Assembly (NCBI GenBank): GCA_016281925.1
Contig: JAEEJP010000038.1
Coordinates: 1-52,286 of the forward strand
Length of the DNA stretch: 52,286 bases
Source of the DNA: Methanomassiliicoccaceae archaeon
GTDB taxonomy: Archaea; Thermoplasmatota; Thermoplasmata; Methanomassiliicoccales; Methanomethylophilaceae
Reading direction: 5' to 3'
Shown here: one piece after another, positions 9,113-17,710 of the stretch
How the letters are laid out: the number at the start of each line of letters is the position of its first letter
How positions within the stretch are numbered: position 1 is the stretch's first letter
Translations under genes and position numbers: made by a program
Notes under the pieces: model-generated
Told to the model about the DNA's origin: nothing
What the model saw: the letters and a program-made list of their open reading frames with translations, nothing else
Database searches by the model: none

Positions 9113-10503
9113 ATTCCGCGCCTCCAGATGAATGCCGCGCCGGCGAGGAGGGCGGCCAGGCCCGCCGCGGCGATGCAGATGTATTCCGCCGGTATGGATA
9201 ATTCGTATTTTTTGTCGTCTTCTATCTCCCTGTCCACCTTGTCGAACACATTCCCGATGCTTTCGGATGTTTCCGGGTCATCCCTGAGGTCCAGAATCTC
9301 GCGGGTGTCCCATCCCAATATGGCCAGTACCAGCAGGATCTTGTCGGCCTTCTCTTCGGGGAGTATGTAATTAGGAACGAGACGGAGCAGACGGTCGAAA
9401 TCAACGGCATAGGAGGAATGAGGTATGCGGATTTCCATGCCGCTCTCATCTCCAGTCTTCCTGAGGGATGTGTATCTGCGGCCGCTGTCGTCGGCGGCGT
9501 CGGACGCGGTCAGATCCGCTCTGAGATGCACGTCCGGGATTTCGGTCCCGGTCAGGGAATCGATCGTATCGAAGAGGTCGAGCATCCTGTCGCTCGACGT
9601 TATGATGTTCATTATCAGCCTGGGGAGCTTGCCGCCGAGATCGAATCCCGCCATGTCCAGCGCCTTGCTCAGAGCGCTGTCTGCGAAGTCCGAGGAGACG
9701 AGGAATTCGTCCACATGCGCCGTCATGCCGGCCTGGAGGTCCCAGGATCCCGATCCGCCCAGGATTCTGAGGCCGGTGAAGCTCAGATCCGCGCCGAGGG
9801 ATACGAACATGTTGCTGGTATAAGCGGCGGTGCCGTACCGGACCGACAGGCTTTCGGGCGATCCGTCCTCTTTCTGGACGATGTCCAGCCCGAAGTTGCT
9901 CCTGTCCTTCTCCACGGACATCATTCTGAGTTTTACCGAAGCCCCGGAGATCTCCCCGGAACCGAGATCTATGAGCGTCAGGATGTCCGCGTCGAAATAC
10001 AGCCTGAACGAAATGCCGAGTCTCAGGTCGCGCTCCGTGCCGTCTCCGGAGAGCATGGCCCTTTCCACGAGATCGGAGACGGTCTCGCCCTCGGCAGGCA
10101 GGTATGTGCCTTCGCCCGGGAAATTCCCGCGGCCGGCGAAATCGGCGGAAAGCTCGACGTATCCGGCGATCCGATCCGCGATCCTGCGCTCCGAACCGGA
10201 CTCGCCGATGGTCCTTTTGATGGCGAAATCGGAGTCCATGCCGGGGATCAGCGACAATTCGTAGCCCGGATACCTGCTCAGAAACGATTCGATCAGCCCG
10301 TCTATGCCTATCTCCTTCCCCATGAGGGCCCCGGTGACAGTCCTGACGAATCCGTCGACGGAACCGTAGTCGATCCCGAATTCTGCCCCGTATTCTTCCG
10401 CGGGGCTTTCCGCATCCGAACATCCGGACAGGATCGGAACGGGAGAGAGCAGCATGATTGCGGCCATGAGAGCCGCCGCGATCCTCGGTTTCGATTCGCA
10501 CAT
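9109..10503 (-). CDS. Secreted lipoprotein with C-terminal membrane anchor
   Basis: A 464-residue protein. It starts at MCESKPRIAAALM, giving a signal peptide with lipobox LSGC (Cys near residue 27), and ends in a hydrophobic helix (about 440-459) with the basic tail WRRGI. The long extracellular part is beta-rich and carries no recognised domain. An upstream in-frame ATG at 10584 would destroy the signal-peptide geometry, so 10503 is preferred. It overlaps the MFS gene and is probably its external partner. No CGA occurs in its 464 codons. Confidence 0.68.
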   Translation of the reverse strand: MCESKPRIAAALMAAIMLLSPVPILSGCSDAESPAEEYGAEFGIDYGSVDGFVRTVTGALMGKEIGIDGLIESFLSRYPGYELSLIPGMDSDFAIKRTIGESGSERRIADRIAGYVELSADFAGRGNFPGEGTYLPAEGETVSDLVERAMLSGDGTERDLRLGISFRLYFDADILTLIDLGSGEISGASVKLRMMSVEKDRSNFGLDIVQKEDGSPESLSVRYGTAAYTSNMFVSLGADLSFTGLRILGGSGSWDLQAGMTAHVDEFLVSSDFADSALSKALDMAGFDLGGKLPRLIMNIITSSDRMLDLFDTIDSLTGTEIPDVHLRADLTASDAADDSGRRYTSLRKTGDESGMEIRIPHSSYAVDFDRLLRLVPNYILPEEKADKILLVLAILGWDTREILDLRDDPETSESIGNVFDKVDREIEDDKKYELSIPAEYICIAAAGLAALLAGAAFIWRRGI

Positions 10504-10594
10504 CGGTCGGCCATGTCCCCATCGCTTATAAGGATGATTTATCCGCAGACATCGCCGGAGGCATATGCGCCGGTTTCCGGGCATTTTTCGCTGG

Positions 10595-10620
10595 CTCTGA
10601 TAGATATTTTTATATCAGAG
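10595..10620 (+). promoter_or_regulatory. TATA box inside a perfect inverted repeat, promoter of the flavoprotein gene
   Basis: CTCTGATA at 10595-10602 and its exact complement TATCAGAG at 10613-10620 bracket the TATA element TTTTTATAT. The gene starts at 10638, so this is the promoter, and a dimeric repressor bound here would block TBP/TFB. Confidence 0.55.
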
Positions 10621-10637
10621 TCACGATTGGGACGGCG

Positions 10638-11573
10638 ATGTGCTACGATGTCGTCATAATAGGGGCAGGTCCCGCAGGTCTTACCGCGGGGATCTACGCC
10701 AGATCGAAGATGATGAAGACTCTCATCCTCGATTCGGGACGCGTCGGAGGGCAGTTGGTCAGCCTGTACCCCGAAAAAGGTATCCACAATTATCCCGGGT
10801 TCGAGACCGTGCAGGCCAGGAAGCTTTCTGACAAGCTATACGCCCAGGCCGAGACGGTCGGATGCGATATCAAAGAGAACGAAAAGGTAAACGAGATCGA
10901 GAACGGCGACCAGGAGCTTCTCGTAATGACCTCCAAGGAAACCTATCACGCCAAATCGGTCGTAGTCGCCATCGGGATGGGCAGCTTCAAACCCAAGAAG
11001 ATGGGATGCCCTGGCGAGGACGAGCTCTTCGGAAAGGGGGTCACGTATCTTCTCCCGGCGAAAGAGGAGCTCGTAGGCAAGAAAGTCACGATGTTCGGCG
11101 GAGGGAACAGCGCCATCGATATGGCACTCGTCGCCGATTCCGTCACAGACACCACGATCGTCCACCGCAGGCCGGATTTCAGGGCAGACGAAGGCACCGT
11201 CAAGCAGCTCGAGAGGAGCGGGGTGAAGAAGATCATGTCCGCCAGCCTTCTGTCCATAAACGGGGCCGACAAGGTCGAATCCGTCACGGTCTCCCAGGAC
11301 GGAAAAGAGATGGTCATACCTACGGACCTGGCGGTCATCAACATCGGAATCTCCGCGGATCTGGAGGACCTCAAGCGCTGGAACCTCGAGCTCACAGAGG
11401 ACGGGCTGGTGAAGGTCGGTCCGGATATGTCCACGAACCGCCCGGGGATATTCGCATGCGGGGATGCGGTATCGTATCCCGGCAAATTCAAGCAGATCAC
11501 GACTGCGTGCGGGGAAGCCACCACGGCCATCCTCATGGCATATAAATTCGTCAAGAAGCCCTACTGGGCCTGA
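10638..11573 (+). CDS. Ferredoxin/flavodoxin-NADP reductase-like (thioredoxin reductase fold) flavoprotein
   Basis: A 311-residue two-dinucleotide-binding-domain protein: FAD motif GAGPAGLTAGIYA at residues 9-21, NAD(P) motif GGGNSAIDMAL near 154-164, and C-terminal FAD motif FACGDAVSYPGKFKQI. The redox-active CxxC of true thioredoxin reductase is missing; that position reads TYLLPAKEEL, as in type 2 ferredoxin-NADP reductases. I therefore expect electron transfer between NAD(P)H and a ferredoxin or flavodoxin. It is a single gene with its own TATA box. Confidence 0.8.
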   Translation: MCYDVVIIGAGPAGLTAGIYARSKMMKTLILDSGRVGGQLVSLYPEKGIHNYPGFETVQARKLSDKLYAQAETVGCDIKENEKVNEIENGDQELLVMTSKETYHAKSVVVAIGMGSFKPKKMGCPGEDELFGKGVTYLLPAKEELVGKKVTMFGGGNSAIDMALVADSVTDTTIVHRRPDFRADEGTVKQLERSGVKKIMSASLLSINGADKVESVTVSQDGKEMVIPTDLAVINIGISADLEDLKRWNLELTEDGLVKVGPDMSTNRPGIFACGDAVSYPGKFKQITTACGEATTAILMAYKFVKKPYWA

Positions 11574-11642
11574 TGCCGGGGGATCCCCTCCGGTTTTTTC
11601 CCTTCCGTTATCCAGTTATATCCGCATCCCGATTCCGCGGCC

Positions 11643-12737
11643 ATGCCTTTCACGCCGGGAGAGGGCCATCTGGCCGCCGATTCATTCGTGTTTTCCCGCG
11701 GATCATTCCGCAGGGGCTATCTTATAGCCGAGAACGGGATCATCTCGGAGGAAGGGGAAGGCCCATGCCCCGAACCTGCGGACGCCAGGATAGCGCTATT
11801 CCCCGGCGCCGTCAATGCCCATACCCACTGCGCCGACTACGGGCTCGAGGTGCCGGACGGGCTCTCCATCGAAGAGCTGGTCGCCCCTCCCGACGGCCTG
11901 AAGCACAGATATCTTTCTTCGGCGCCGCCGGAGCTTCTCTCCGACCATATGCAGAGGTTCGCGGCCGATTCTTCCGCCTACGGGGCGGCCACTTTCATCG
12001 ATTTCAGGGAGGGCGGAGCGGAAGGATGCAGGCTTCTCAGGGAATCCGTCCCGGGCGCGGCGATATTCGGCCGCCCCGTTTCGGACGCATTCGATCCGGA
12101 GGAGATGGAGGCGCTGATGCTCTGGGCGGACGGGATAGGCCTTCCGAGCATCTCCGACATGCCTCCGGGATATATCGAGGACATAGCGGATTTCGCCAGG
12201 GAAAGGGGAATCCCATTGGCTATACATGCCAGCGAGAGGGTCCGCGAGGACATAGACCTCATACTGTCCCTGGATCCCGCGTTCGTCGTCCACATGTGCG
12301 AGGCCGGCGGCTCCGATTTCCTCAAATGCGCCGAAGCGGAGGTCCCCATAGTCGTCTGCCCGGGGTCCAACGCTTATTTCGGGAAGGCCCCTCCCCTGGC
12401 CCGCATGGAATCCTGCGGCGTATCCATGGCTTTGGGGACGGACAACGGCATGCTGAGGATCCCGGATCTTGCGGCCGAAGCCGGCCTTTTCGTCAGGACG
12501 ATCAGGAAGCAGGGCGGAGACCCCTCATCGGTTTTCGGCACTTTTTCTGCCCTAAATAGCAAGTTATTAAATCAGAATATTAGGATAAGCGAAGCAATCC
12601 AAGGCCAGTGCTTGGCAGTCCCGTTCGAAGGCGAGCCTTCCGCGGAGAACATATTCCGCGCGGGTGCCCCAGGCTTTCCCTTGACAAGAAAAAGAAGTGG
12701 ATTATATGGAGTTCAAGAATATACTCGTGCCCACTGA
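11643..12737 (+). CDS. Amidohydrolase-family metal-dependent hydrolase
   Basis: A 364-residue protein with the metal-binding NAHTHCAD motif (about residue 58), a later LAIHASE His, VVHMCEA, and the catalytic Asp in LGTDNGML, in the order of the TRZ/ATZ-SsnA amidohydrolases. Possible reactions are deamination or hydrolysis of a ring nitrogen compound; the substrate is unclear. The 3' end overlaps the UspA gene by 32 bases, and an A/T-rich stretch at 12558-12582 inside it may be the promoter for the following genes. Confidence 0.8.
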   Translation: MPFTPGEGHLAADSFVFSRGSFRRGYLIAENGIISEEGEGPCPEPADARIALFPGAVNAHTHCADYGLEVPDGLSIEELVAPPDGLKHRYLSSAPPELLSDHMQRFAADSSAYGAATFIDFREGGAEGCRLLRESVPGAAIFGRPVSDAFDPEEMEALMLWADGIGLPSISDMPPGYIEDIADFARERGIPLAIHASERVREDIDLILSLDPAFVVHMCEAGGSDFLKCAEAEVPIVVCPGSNAYFGKAPPLARMESCGVSMALGTDNGMLRIPDLAAEAGLFVRTIRKQGGDPSSVFGTFSALNSKLLNQNIRISEAIQGQCLAVPFEGEPSAENIFRAGAPGFPLTRKRSGLYGVQEYTRAH

Positions 12738-13146
12738 CGGAAGCGAATACACCAAATCCGCCGTCAGAGCCGCCGTAGATTTCGCCAGGCAGGTTGGCGG
12801 CAGGATCACCGCGCTTTATGTGCTCGATCAGACGATGATCTCCAACATGCCCATGGACGCGGCCGTCAGGAACGTATACGATGCCCTGGCCTCGGAAGGC
12901 AAAGAAGCCGTCGACGTGGTCAAGAACCTGGCTTCCGAAGCCGGGATCCCGGTGGAGGTCTCCGTGAAGGAAGGCTCGCCGGTGAAAGTGATTCTGGATG
13001 AGTCGTCCAAGTATGACATAATAATCATGGGAACCCTGGGAAGGACAGGGATGTCCAAGCTCCTCATGGGAAGCGTGGCGGAAAGGGTAGTAAGGGCCTC
13101 CTCATGCCCCGTCCTAGTGGTCAGGGCTTCTGAAGCGGGGAATTGA
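12706..13146 (+). CDS. Universal stress protein (UspA family)
   Basis: A 146-residue single-domain Usp: NILVPTDGSEYTKSAV at the N-terminus and the ATP-binding signature GTLGRTGMSKLLMGSVAERV with SCPVLVVR at the end. ATG at 12706 is preferred over GTG at 12697 because the family starts just before the first strand. It lies one base from the CBS gene, so the two are almost certainly co-expressed. Confidence 0.9.
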   Translation: MEFKNILVPTDGSEYTKSAVRAAVDFARQVGGRITALYVLDQTMISNMPMDAAVRNVYDALASEGKEAVDVVKNLASEAGIPVEVSVKEGSPVKVILDESSKYDIIIMGTLGRTGMSKLLMGSVAERVVRASSCPVLVVRASEAGN

Positions 13147-13147
13147 A

Positions 13148-13999
13148 TTGCTCGGAAAGACCGTTGCCGACGTGATGACGCCGGCGCCCATCGTGGCAGA
13201 AGTTCCCGGGACCCGCAACGACGCCATCAACCTCATGGTCAGGCACAACCTCACCGGCCTTCCGGTGATACGCTCCGACGACGGGAAGCTCGTGGGGATA
13301 GTATCCAGGAAAGACGTTTTCCGCGACACCAAAGAGGACCAGCTGTCCCTCATAATGAAGACCAACATCACTTCGATCTCCTATGACCGCCCCGTCGAGG
13401 AGGCCGCCGAGATCCTGGCCAAGAACAGGTTCCACAGGCTCCCTGTCATCATGGACTCCAAGCTGGTCGGGATCATCACGCCCACTGATCTTCTCCGCCA
13501 GGCGAAGAACATCAAGACAGACATCGTCGCCGAGAAGCTCATCAAGACCACCTGCGTCACGGCCTACGAGGAGAACCCTCTCGCCTATACCATCGCAGCG
13601 ATGAGGATCAGCGACGTCACCGCGGTCCCCGTCCTGGACGCCCACGGCAAGCTGGTGGGCATATTCACCGACCGCGACCTGTTCACGGACCAGATGAAAG
13701 AGCCCGAGACCCTCAAGTCCATGGGGATATCCGGCGCCGCCGACTATGCGGGATACAGGAACGTCCTGCCGCTTTTCTATTCGGTCGACGAGAAGTATTT
13801 CGACGACAGGAAGGTCAGCGATTACATGGTCAGGGACCCCATCACGGTCTACAAGAAGACCAACGGGGCGGACATCGCCAAGATGATGCTCGACTACGAT
13901 TTCGGGCAGATACCGGTGCGCGGGAACAAGGACGAGCTCGTCGGAATGATATATGACGTCGACGTTCTGCGCGTGATCACAGGTAATATCAATGACTGA
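13148..13999 (+). CDS. Four-CBS-domain protein
   Basis: A 283-residue protein with four CBS motifs in two Bateman modules (near residues 5-60, 65-120, 130-185 and 225-283) and no fused catalytic domain. CBS modules bind adenine nucleotides and report energy state. The start is TTG one base after the UspA stop. The gene overlaps the GlyRS start by eight bases, suggesting coupling of energy sensing and translation genes. Confidence 0.85.
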   Translation: MLGKTVADVMTPAPIVAEVPGTRNDAINLMVRHNLTGLPVIRSDDGKLVGIVSRKDVFRDTKEDQLSLIMKTNITSISYDRPVEEAAEILAKNRFHRLPVIMDSKLVGIITPTDLLRQAKNIKTDIVAEKLIKTTCVTAYEENPLAYTIAAMRISDVTAVPVLDAHGKLVGIFTDRDLFTDQMKEPETLKSMGISGAADYAGYRNVLPLFYSVDEKYFDDRKVSDYMVRDPITVYKKTNGADIAKMMLDYDFGQIPVRGNKDELVGMIYDVDVLRVITGNIND

Positions 14000-15689
14000 C
14001 GCGAACAGCAACGATCTCATGTCCCTGTGCAAGCGCAGGGGATTCATCTGGCCTTCCTTCGAGCTTTACGGCGGGGTGGCCGGCATGTATGACTACGGGC
14101 CCCTCGGATGCGCCCTCAGGAACAACATAGTCGAGATGTGGAGGGCCATTTACAAAGGAAGGGAGGGTTTCGTCGAGATCGATTCCGAGACCGTCAATCC
14201 GCGCGAGGTTCTCGCGGCCTCCGGCCACGTGGAGAATTTCGCCGACCTCATCACCTACTGCCAGAGCTGCAACGCCCCGTACAGGGCCGACCACATGGTC
14301 AAAGGGTTCTACGACAACCCCGATGTGCTCACCCCCAAGCAGCTGGAGGAGGCCTTCGCCAAGCATGGGATCAAATGCCCGGCATGCGGAGGGGACCTCG
14401 GACCGGTGGGCGAGTTCAACCTGATGTTCAGGACCAACATCGGCCCCGGATCCGCCCGCATAGGGTACCTCAGGCCGGAGACGGCCCAGGGGATTTTCGT
14501 CAACTATCCCAACCTGTACAGATACAACAGGGAGAAGCTCCCGCTCGGGGTCATCCAGACCGGAAGGAGCTACAGGAACGAGATCGCGCCCCGCCAGGGC
14601 ATGATCCGCATGAGGGAGTTCAACCAGATGGAGGTCGAGCTTTTCGTGGATCCCGAGGACAAGGACTGGGCGAGATTCTCCGAGATCGAGAATGGAACCC
14701 TCGATCTGATCCCCAACACGACCCTCCAGCCGGTCACCATGACCGTCAGGGAAGCCGTCGAGAAGGGGGTCATCGCCAACCGCGTGCTGGCTTATTTCGT
14801 GTACACCACCAAGCAGCTCCTCACGGGGCTCGGAATCGATCCCTCCAGGCTCAGATTCAGGGAGCACGAGAAGGACGAGATGGCCCATTACGCCGCCGAC
14901 TGCTGGGATGCCGAGGCTCTTCTCTCATACGGATGGACGGAGATCGTCGGCATCGCGGACAGGGGCTCCTGGGACCTTTCCAGGCACGCCCAGTTCTCCG
15001 GCGCGGACCTCACCCATCTGAAGAGGTTCGACGAGCCCAAGGAGATGGAGGTCGAGAAGGTGGCCGCCAAGCACAAGGCCCTCGGACCGGCCTTCAAAAG
15101 CAGGGCCAAAGACATCGTCGCCGCCATGGAGAAGCTGAGCCCTTCCGACGTGAAGGACGGCAAGCTGAAGGTCAGCGTGGACGGGGAGGAGATCGTCCTC
15201 GGGGAGGAATACTTCGAGATCGTCAGAAGGACCGAGAAGGTCGCCGGGATACGCGTGATCCCCCATGTCATAGAGCCTTCCCACGGCCTGGACAGGATAT
15301 TCTATTCCATACTCGAGCACGCTTTCTGCCAGAACGAAGACGGATACACCGTCCTGAAGCTGGTCCCTGCCGTCGCCCCGATAAAGGTCGGAGTGTTCCC
15401 TCTGATGGAGAAGGACGGCCTCGACGTCATGGCCAAGGAAATCTACGAGAAGGTCCACACCCACAGGGTCGAGGCCTATTACGACGGCTCCGGCACCATC
15501 GGCAAGAGATACGCCCGCATGGACGAGGTCGGCACCCCCTGGTGCATAACCGTGGATTATGATTCCCTCAGGGACGGGACTGTCACCATAAGGGACAGGG
15601 ATTCCACCGAGCAGAAGCGCATCAGAGCGCAGGATGCGGCCGCCGTCGTCGATTCGCTCCTGGCAGGCAGGCCTTTCGCCGAACTCTGA
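13992..15689 (+). CDS. glyS: Glycyl-tRNA synthetase, archaeal/eukaryotic alpha2 type
   Basis: A 565-residue class II synthetase: N-terminal GLMSLCKRRGF-like opening with YGGVAGMYDYGPLG, motif 2 around YRNEIAPRQGMIRMREFNQMEVE, motif 3 near PHVIEPSHGLDRIFY, and a C-terminal anticodon-binding domain (APIKVGVFPLM onward). A zinc-type cluster CQSCNAPYR...CPACGG lies in the insertion after motif 1. The insert at residues 356-428 (ALGPAFK...EEYFEIV) resembles the C-terminal tail of the ValRS in this window. No CGA occurs in the part read codon by codon. Confidence 0.95.
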   Translation: MTDANSNDLMSLCKRRGFIWPSFELYGGVAGMYDYGPLGCALRNNIVEMWRAIYKGREGFVEIDSETVNPREVLAASGHVENFADLITYCQSCNAPYRADHMVKGFYDNPDVLTPKQLEEAFAKHGIKCPACGGDLGPVGEFNLMFRTNIGPGSARIGYLRPETAQGIFVNYPNLYRYNREKLPLGVIQTGRSYRNEIAPRQGMIRMREFNQMEVELFVDPEDKDWARFSEIENGTLDLIPNTTLQPVTMTVREAVEKGVIANRVLAYFVYTTKQLLTGLGIDPSRLRFREHEKDEMAHYAADCWDAEALLSYGWTEIVGIADRGSWDLSRHAQFSGADLTHLKRFDEPKEMEVEKVAAKHKALGPAFKSRAKDIVAAMEKLSPSDVKDGKLKVSVDGEEIVLGEEYFEIVRRTEKVAGIRVIPHVIEPSHGLDRIFYSILEHAFCQNEDGYTVLKLVPAVAPIKVGVFPLMEKDGLDVMAKEIYEKVHTHRVEAYYDGSGTIGKRYARMDEVGTPWCITVDYDSLRDGTVTIRDRDSTEQKRIRAQDAAAVVDSLLAGRPFAEL

Positions 15690-15811
15690 CTATATAATCT
15701 CTTTTGATGGGCGGATGTTGGACGCAGAGTCCGACTCCCCCAAACAATCATTTTTATGGGAAGGAACGTCTGGACCTTCCCTCCCGCCGTTTTCCGGTGC
15801 GATTCCGCCGA

Positions 15812-15821
15812 CAAGTATTAA
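15812..15821 (+). promoter_or_regulatory. TATA box of the CBS-domain gene
   Basis: AGTATTAAATG lies about 40 bases before the ATG at 15861, with a GAGGTG ribosome-binding site at 15849-15854. This rules out the in-frame ATG at 15822, which would lie on the TATA box. Confidence 0.55.
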
Positions 15822-15860
15822 ATGCCCATCCAGCCGATTTCTTATCCAGAGGTGCAAGAC

Positions 15861-17036
15861 ATGGCTGTTAAGGACCTAGAAGATCTCAAGAAGCTTTCTA
15901 TGCTCAGGTCGCAGATCGACGGGATTTCCGTCGAGAGGATCATGTCCGAGGACTTCCCAGTGGTATCGCCTGAAGACCGCATCGCAGATGTGCTTTCGGT
16001 AATGAAGAAGACCAGATACCAGGACGTCCCCGTGGTGGACCAGGGCGAATTATTGGGTATGGTGAGCTATTCATCGATACTCAGAAAGAAGAGCCTATCT
16101 TTGGATGCGAAGGTCAAGGGCCTGATACGGAATTTCCCTGCGGTCACCGCCGACATGGAGATCACCAGGATCGCCGAGCTGATAGTCACCAACAACTGCA
16201 GGCAGCTCCCCATCCTCAGCGGGAAGAAGATCGTGGGAATAATCGAGAGGAACAGGTTGATAGAGATCGTGAGGGACATACGCGCCCTGAAGGAGATCAA
16301 GGTCTGGGAGATCATGAGCAACCCGGTGCAGTCCGTCAAGGTCAACGACCTCATGGACGACGCGCTGGACCTTATGATCCGCGAGGATTACAGATCGGTC
16401 CCGGTAGTGAACGAGCAGAACCACGTAACCGGAATAGTCGGCATGAGGGAGATCATCGACAACAACTGGAAGAAGGAGAACAAGTCCATCGCGGACCTGG
16501 AGAAGAGCTCCCGCTCCCAGATCACGGTGGAATCCATCGCGACCACTTCGGCGACCGTCATCGAATGGGACTGCGACATCTCCGAGGCCGTGGACCTGAT
16601 GGTCGAGAACAAGTTCTCCTCGCTGCCGGTGGTGGAAGGCAGGAACCTGGTCGGAATAATAACCGAATTCGACATCCTGGAGCTCATCTCCGCGTGCAGG
16701 GAGAGGGACATGCTCTTCGTCCAGATCAGCGGTCTGGAGGACAACGAGAAGCCTATGGTGGAGCCCATATACGCCGACATAGAGGCGATGGTCTCGAAGA
16801 TCTCCAAGATATACAAGCCGGAATCCCTTACGATGCACGTCTCCAGATACAACGACGTCGGAGGCGCCTGCAAGTACAGCGTCAGCGCGAGGCTGTTCAT
16901 CAACGGGACCGCCGTCCTCTCCAAGGAGGTCGGATGGGATCTGGTGCAGACCTGCTCCAGCCTGATCAAGAAGCTCGAGGATTCCGTCATCAACATGAAG
17001 GATTCCAAGGTTACCTTCCGCAGGAGGAAGAAGTGA
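15861..17036 (+). CDS. CBS-domain protein with C-terminal ribosome-associated-like domain
   Basis: A 391-residue protein with four CBS motifs (two Bateman modules, about residues 18-280). A C-terminal domain (about 285-391) contains the strands SLTMHVSRYNDVGG, KYSVSARLFINGTAVLSKE and a basic tail FRRRKK. The tail domain looks like a ribosome hibernation (HPF/RaiA-type) fold, which occurs fused to CBS in archaea. I infer an energy-sensing translation regulator. The start is placed at 15861 from the TATA/RBS layout. Confidence 0.68.
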   Translation: MAVKDLEDLKKLSMLRSQIDGISVERIMSEDFPVVSPEDRIADVLSVMKKTRYQDVPVVDQGELLGMVSYSSILRKKSLSLDAKVKGLIRNFPAVTADMEITRIAELIVTNNCRQLPILSGKKIVGIIERNRLIEIVRDIRALKEIKVWEIMSNPVQSVKVNDLMDDALDLMIREDYRSVPVVNEQNHVTGIVGMREIIDNNWKKENKSIADLEKSSRSQITVESIATTSATVIEWDCDISEAVDLMVENKFSSLPVVEGRNLVGIITEFDILELISACRERDMLFVQISGLEDNEKPMVEPIYADIEAMVSKISKIYKPESLTMHVSRYNDVGGACKYSVSARLFINGTAVLSKEVGWDLVQTCSSLIKKLEDSVINMKDSKVTFRRRKK

Positions 17037-17041
17037 GATCC

Positions 17042-17072
17042 CGGGGGAGAAATCCCCCGAAACCATTTTGCG
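17042..17072 (+). terminator. Hairpin terminator after the CBS gene
   Basis: CGGGGG at 17042-17047 pairs with CCCCCG at 17054-17059, six bases after the TGA, followed by a short T-run (CATTTTG). Confidence 0.45.
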
Positions 17073-17132
17073 GACCGGTTTTCGGCCTTGATTTTTCTTG
17101 AGAATGCTCTGCCGCGACGGCGTCCCGCCGGA

Positions 17133-17393
17133 TCAGGATTTGGATTCCACGGCCTCCAGGAGCCAGCCCACGACGTCAGTTCCGACCTTAATGATGCTTC
17201 CTTCATGAAGGTCGAGTTTGGCTTTGTAGTTGGCCGTGGTGAGCGCCTTGACCTGGATCTCATGCTCCCCAGGGGTCGTCTCGAAGAATATGCTCTCTCC
17301 GTTCTTGATTTTGCCCACTTCTGCGCCGTCGACGATCACTTTGGGGTTGACCCTGACGAATATGATGTAATTCGCGGGGCGCCAAACCTCCAC
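17133..17393 (-). CDS. PEGA-like small beta protein
   Basis: An 86-residue all-beta protein (VRVNPKVIVDGAEVGKIKNGES then FFETTPGEHEIQVK) with the layout of a PEGA-type surface or adaptor domain, but no signal peptide. GTG start at 17393 with GGAAGG upstream; no ATG is available in frame. The following 300 bases to the left of the surface gene hold no clear gene. Confidence 0.55.
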   Translation of the reverse strand: MEVWRPANYIIFVRVNPKVIVDGAEVGKIKNGESIFFETTPGEHEIQVKALTTANYKAKLDLHEGSIIKVGTDVVGWLLEAVESKS

Positions 17394-17710
17394 TTTTATC
17401 TTTCCTTCCGATGCGATTGTCCCACACCCCCGGAGTGCGTGCTAAGAAACGTCGCGTTCCATATTTATCAGTGAGGATGGGGCGGGTTCTTGCTGCGGTA
17501 AATAAGGAGATGATCGGGTGCTGCGAACCGTCAGAATGGTGGAAGCTTTTCAGCCTCAAGCCATTTCTTAGTTCCCGCCACCACTATGTTTTTGAATTGT
17601 CCGAGGTATGATTCCAATCTGTTCCGCACAGAGTCCAGGAGCATTTTTTATTTCCTGATCCTATATGCATGTTATATGCGGTTCTAGCGCATGTTATATG
17701 AGGTTTGCAT
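17394..17710. other. Non-coding interval with upstream repeats
   Basis: No frame with coding character is visible. Its right end has two copies of GCATGTTATATGNGGTT at 17667-17683 and 17689-17705, 22 bases apart and directly before the surface gene. Confidence 0.4.
17667..17705 (+). repeat. Two direct repeats at the start of the BspA-like gene
   Basis: GCATGTTATATGCGGTT and GCATGTTATATGAGGTT differ at one base and are spaced 22 bases, two helical turns. The position suggests a tandem binding site for a regulator. Confidence 0.45.

Noticed and set aside
17394-17660. tRNA-like stretch between the PEGA-like gene and the surface gene
   Set aside because: A GGTTCG-like element is present on the minus strand but no acceptor or anticodon stem can be paired.
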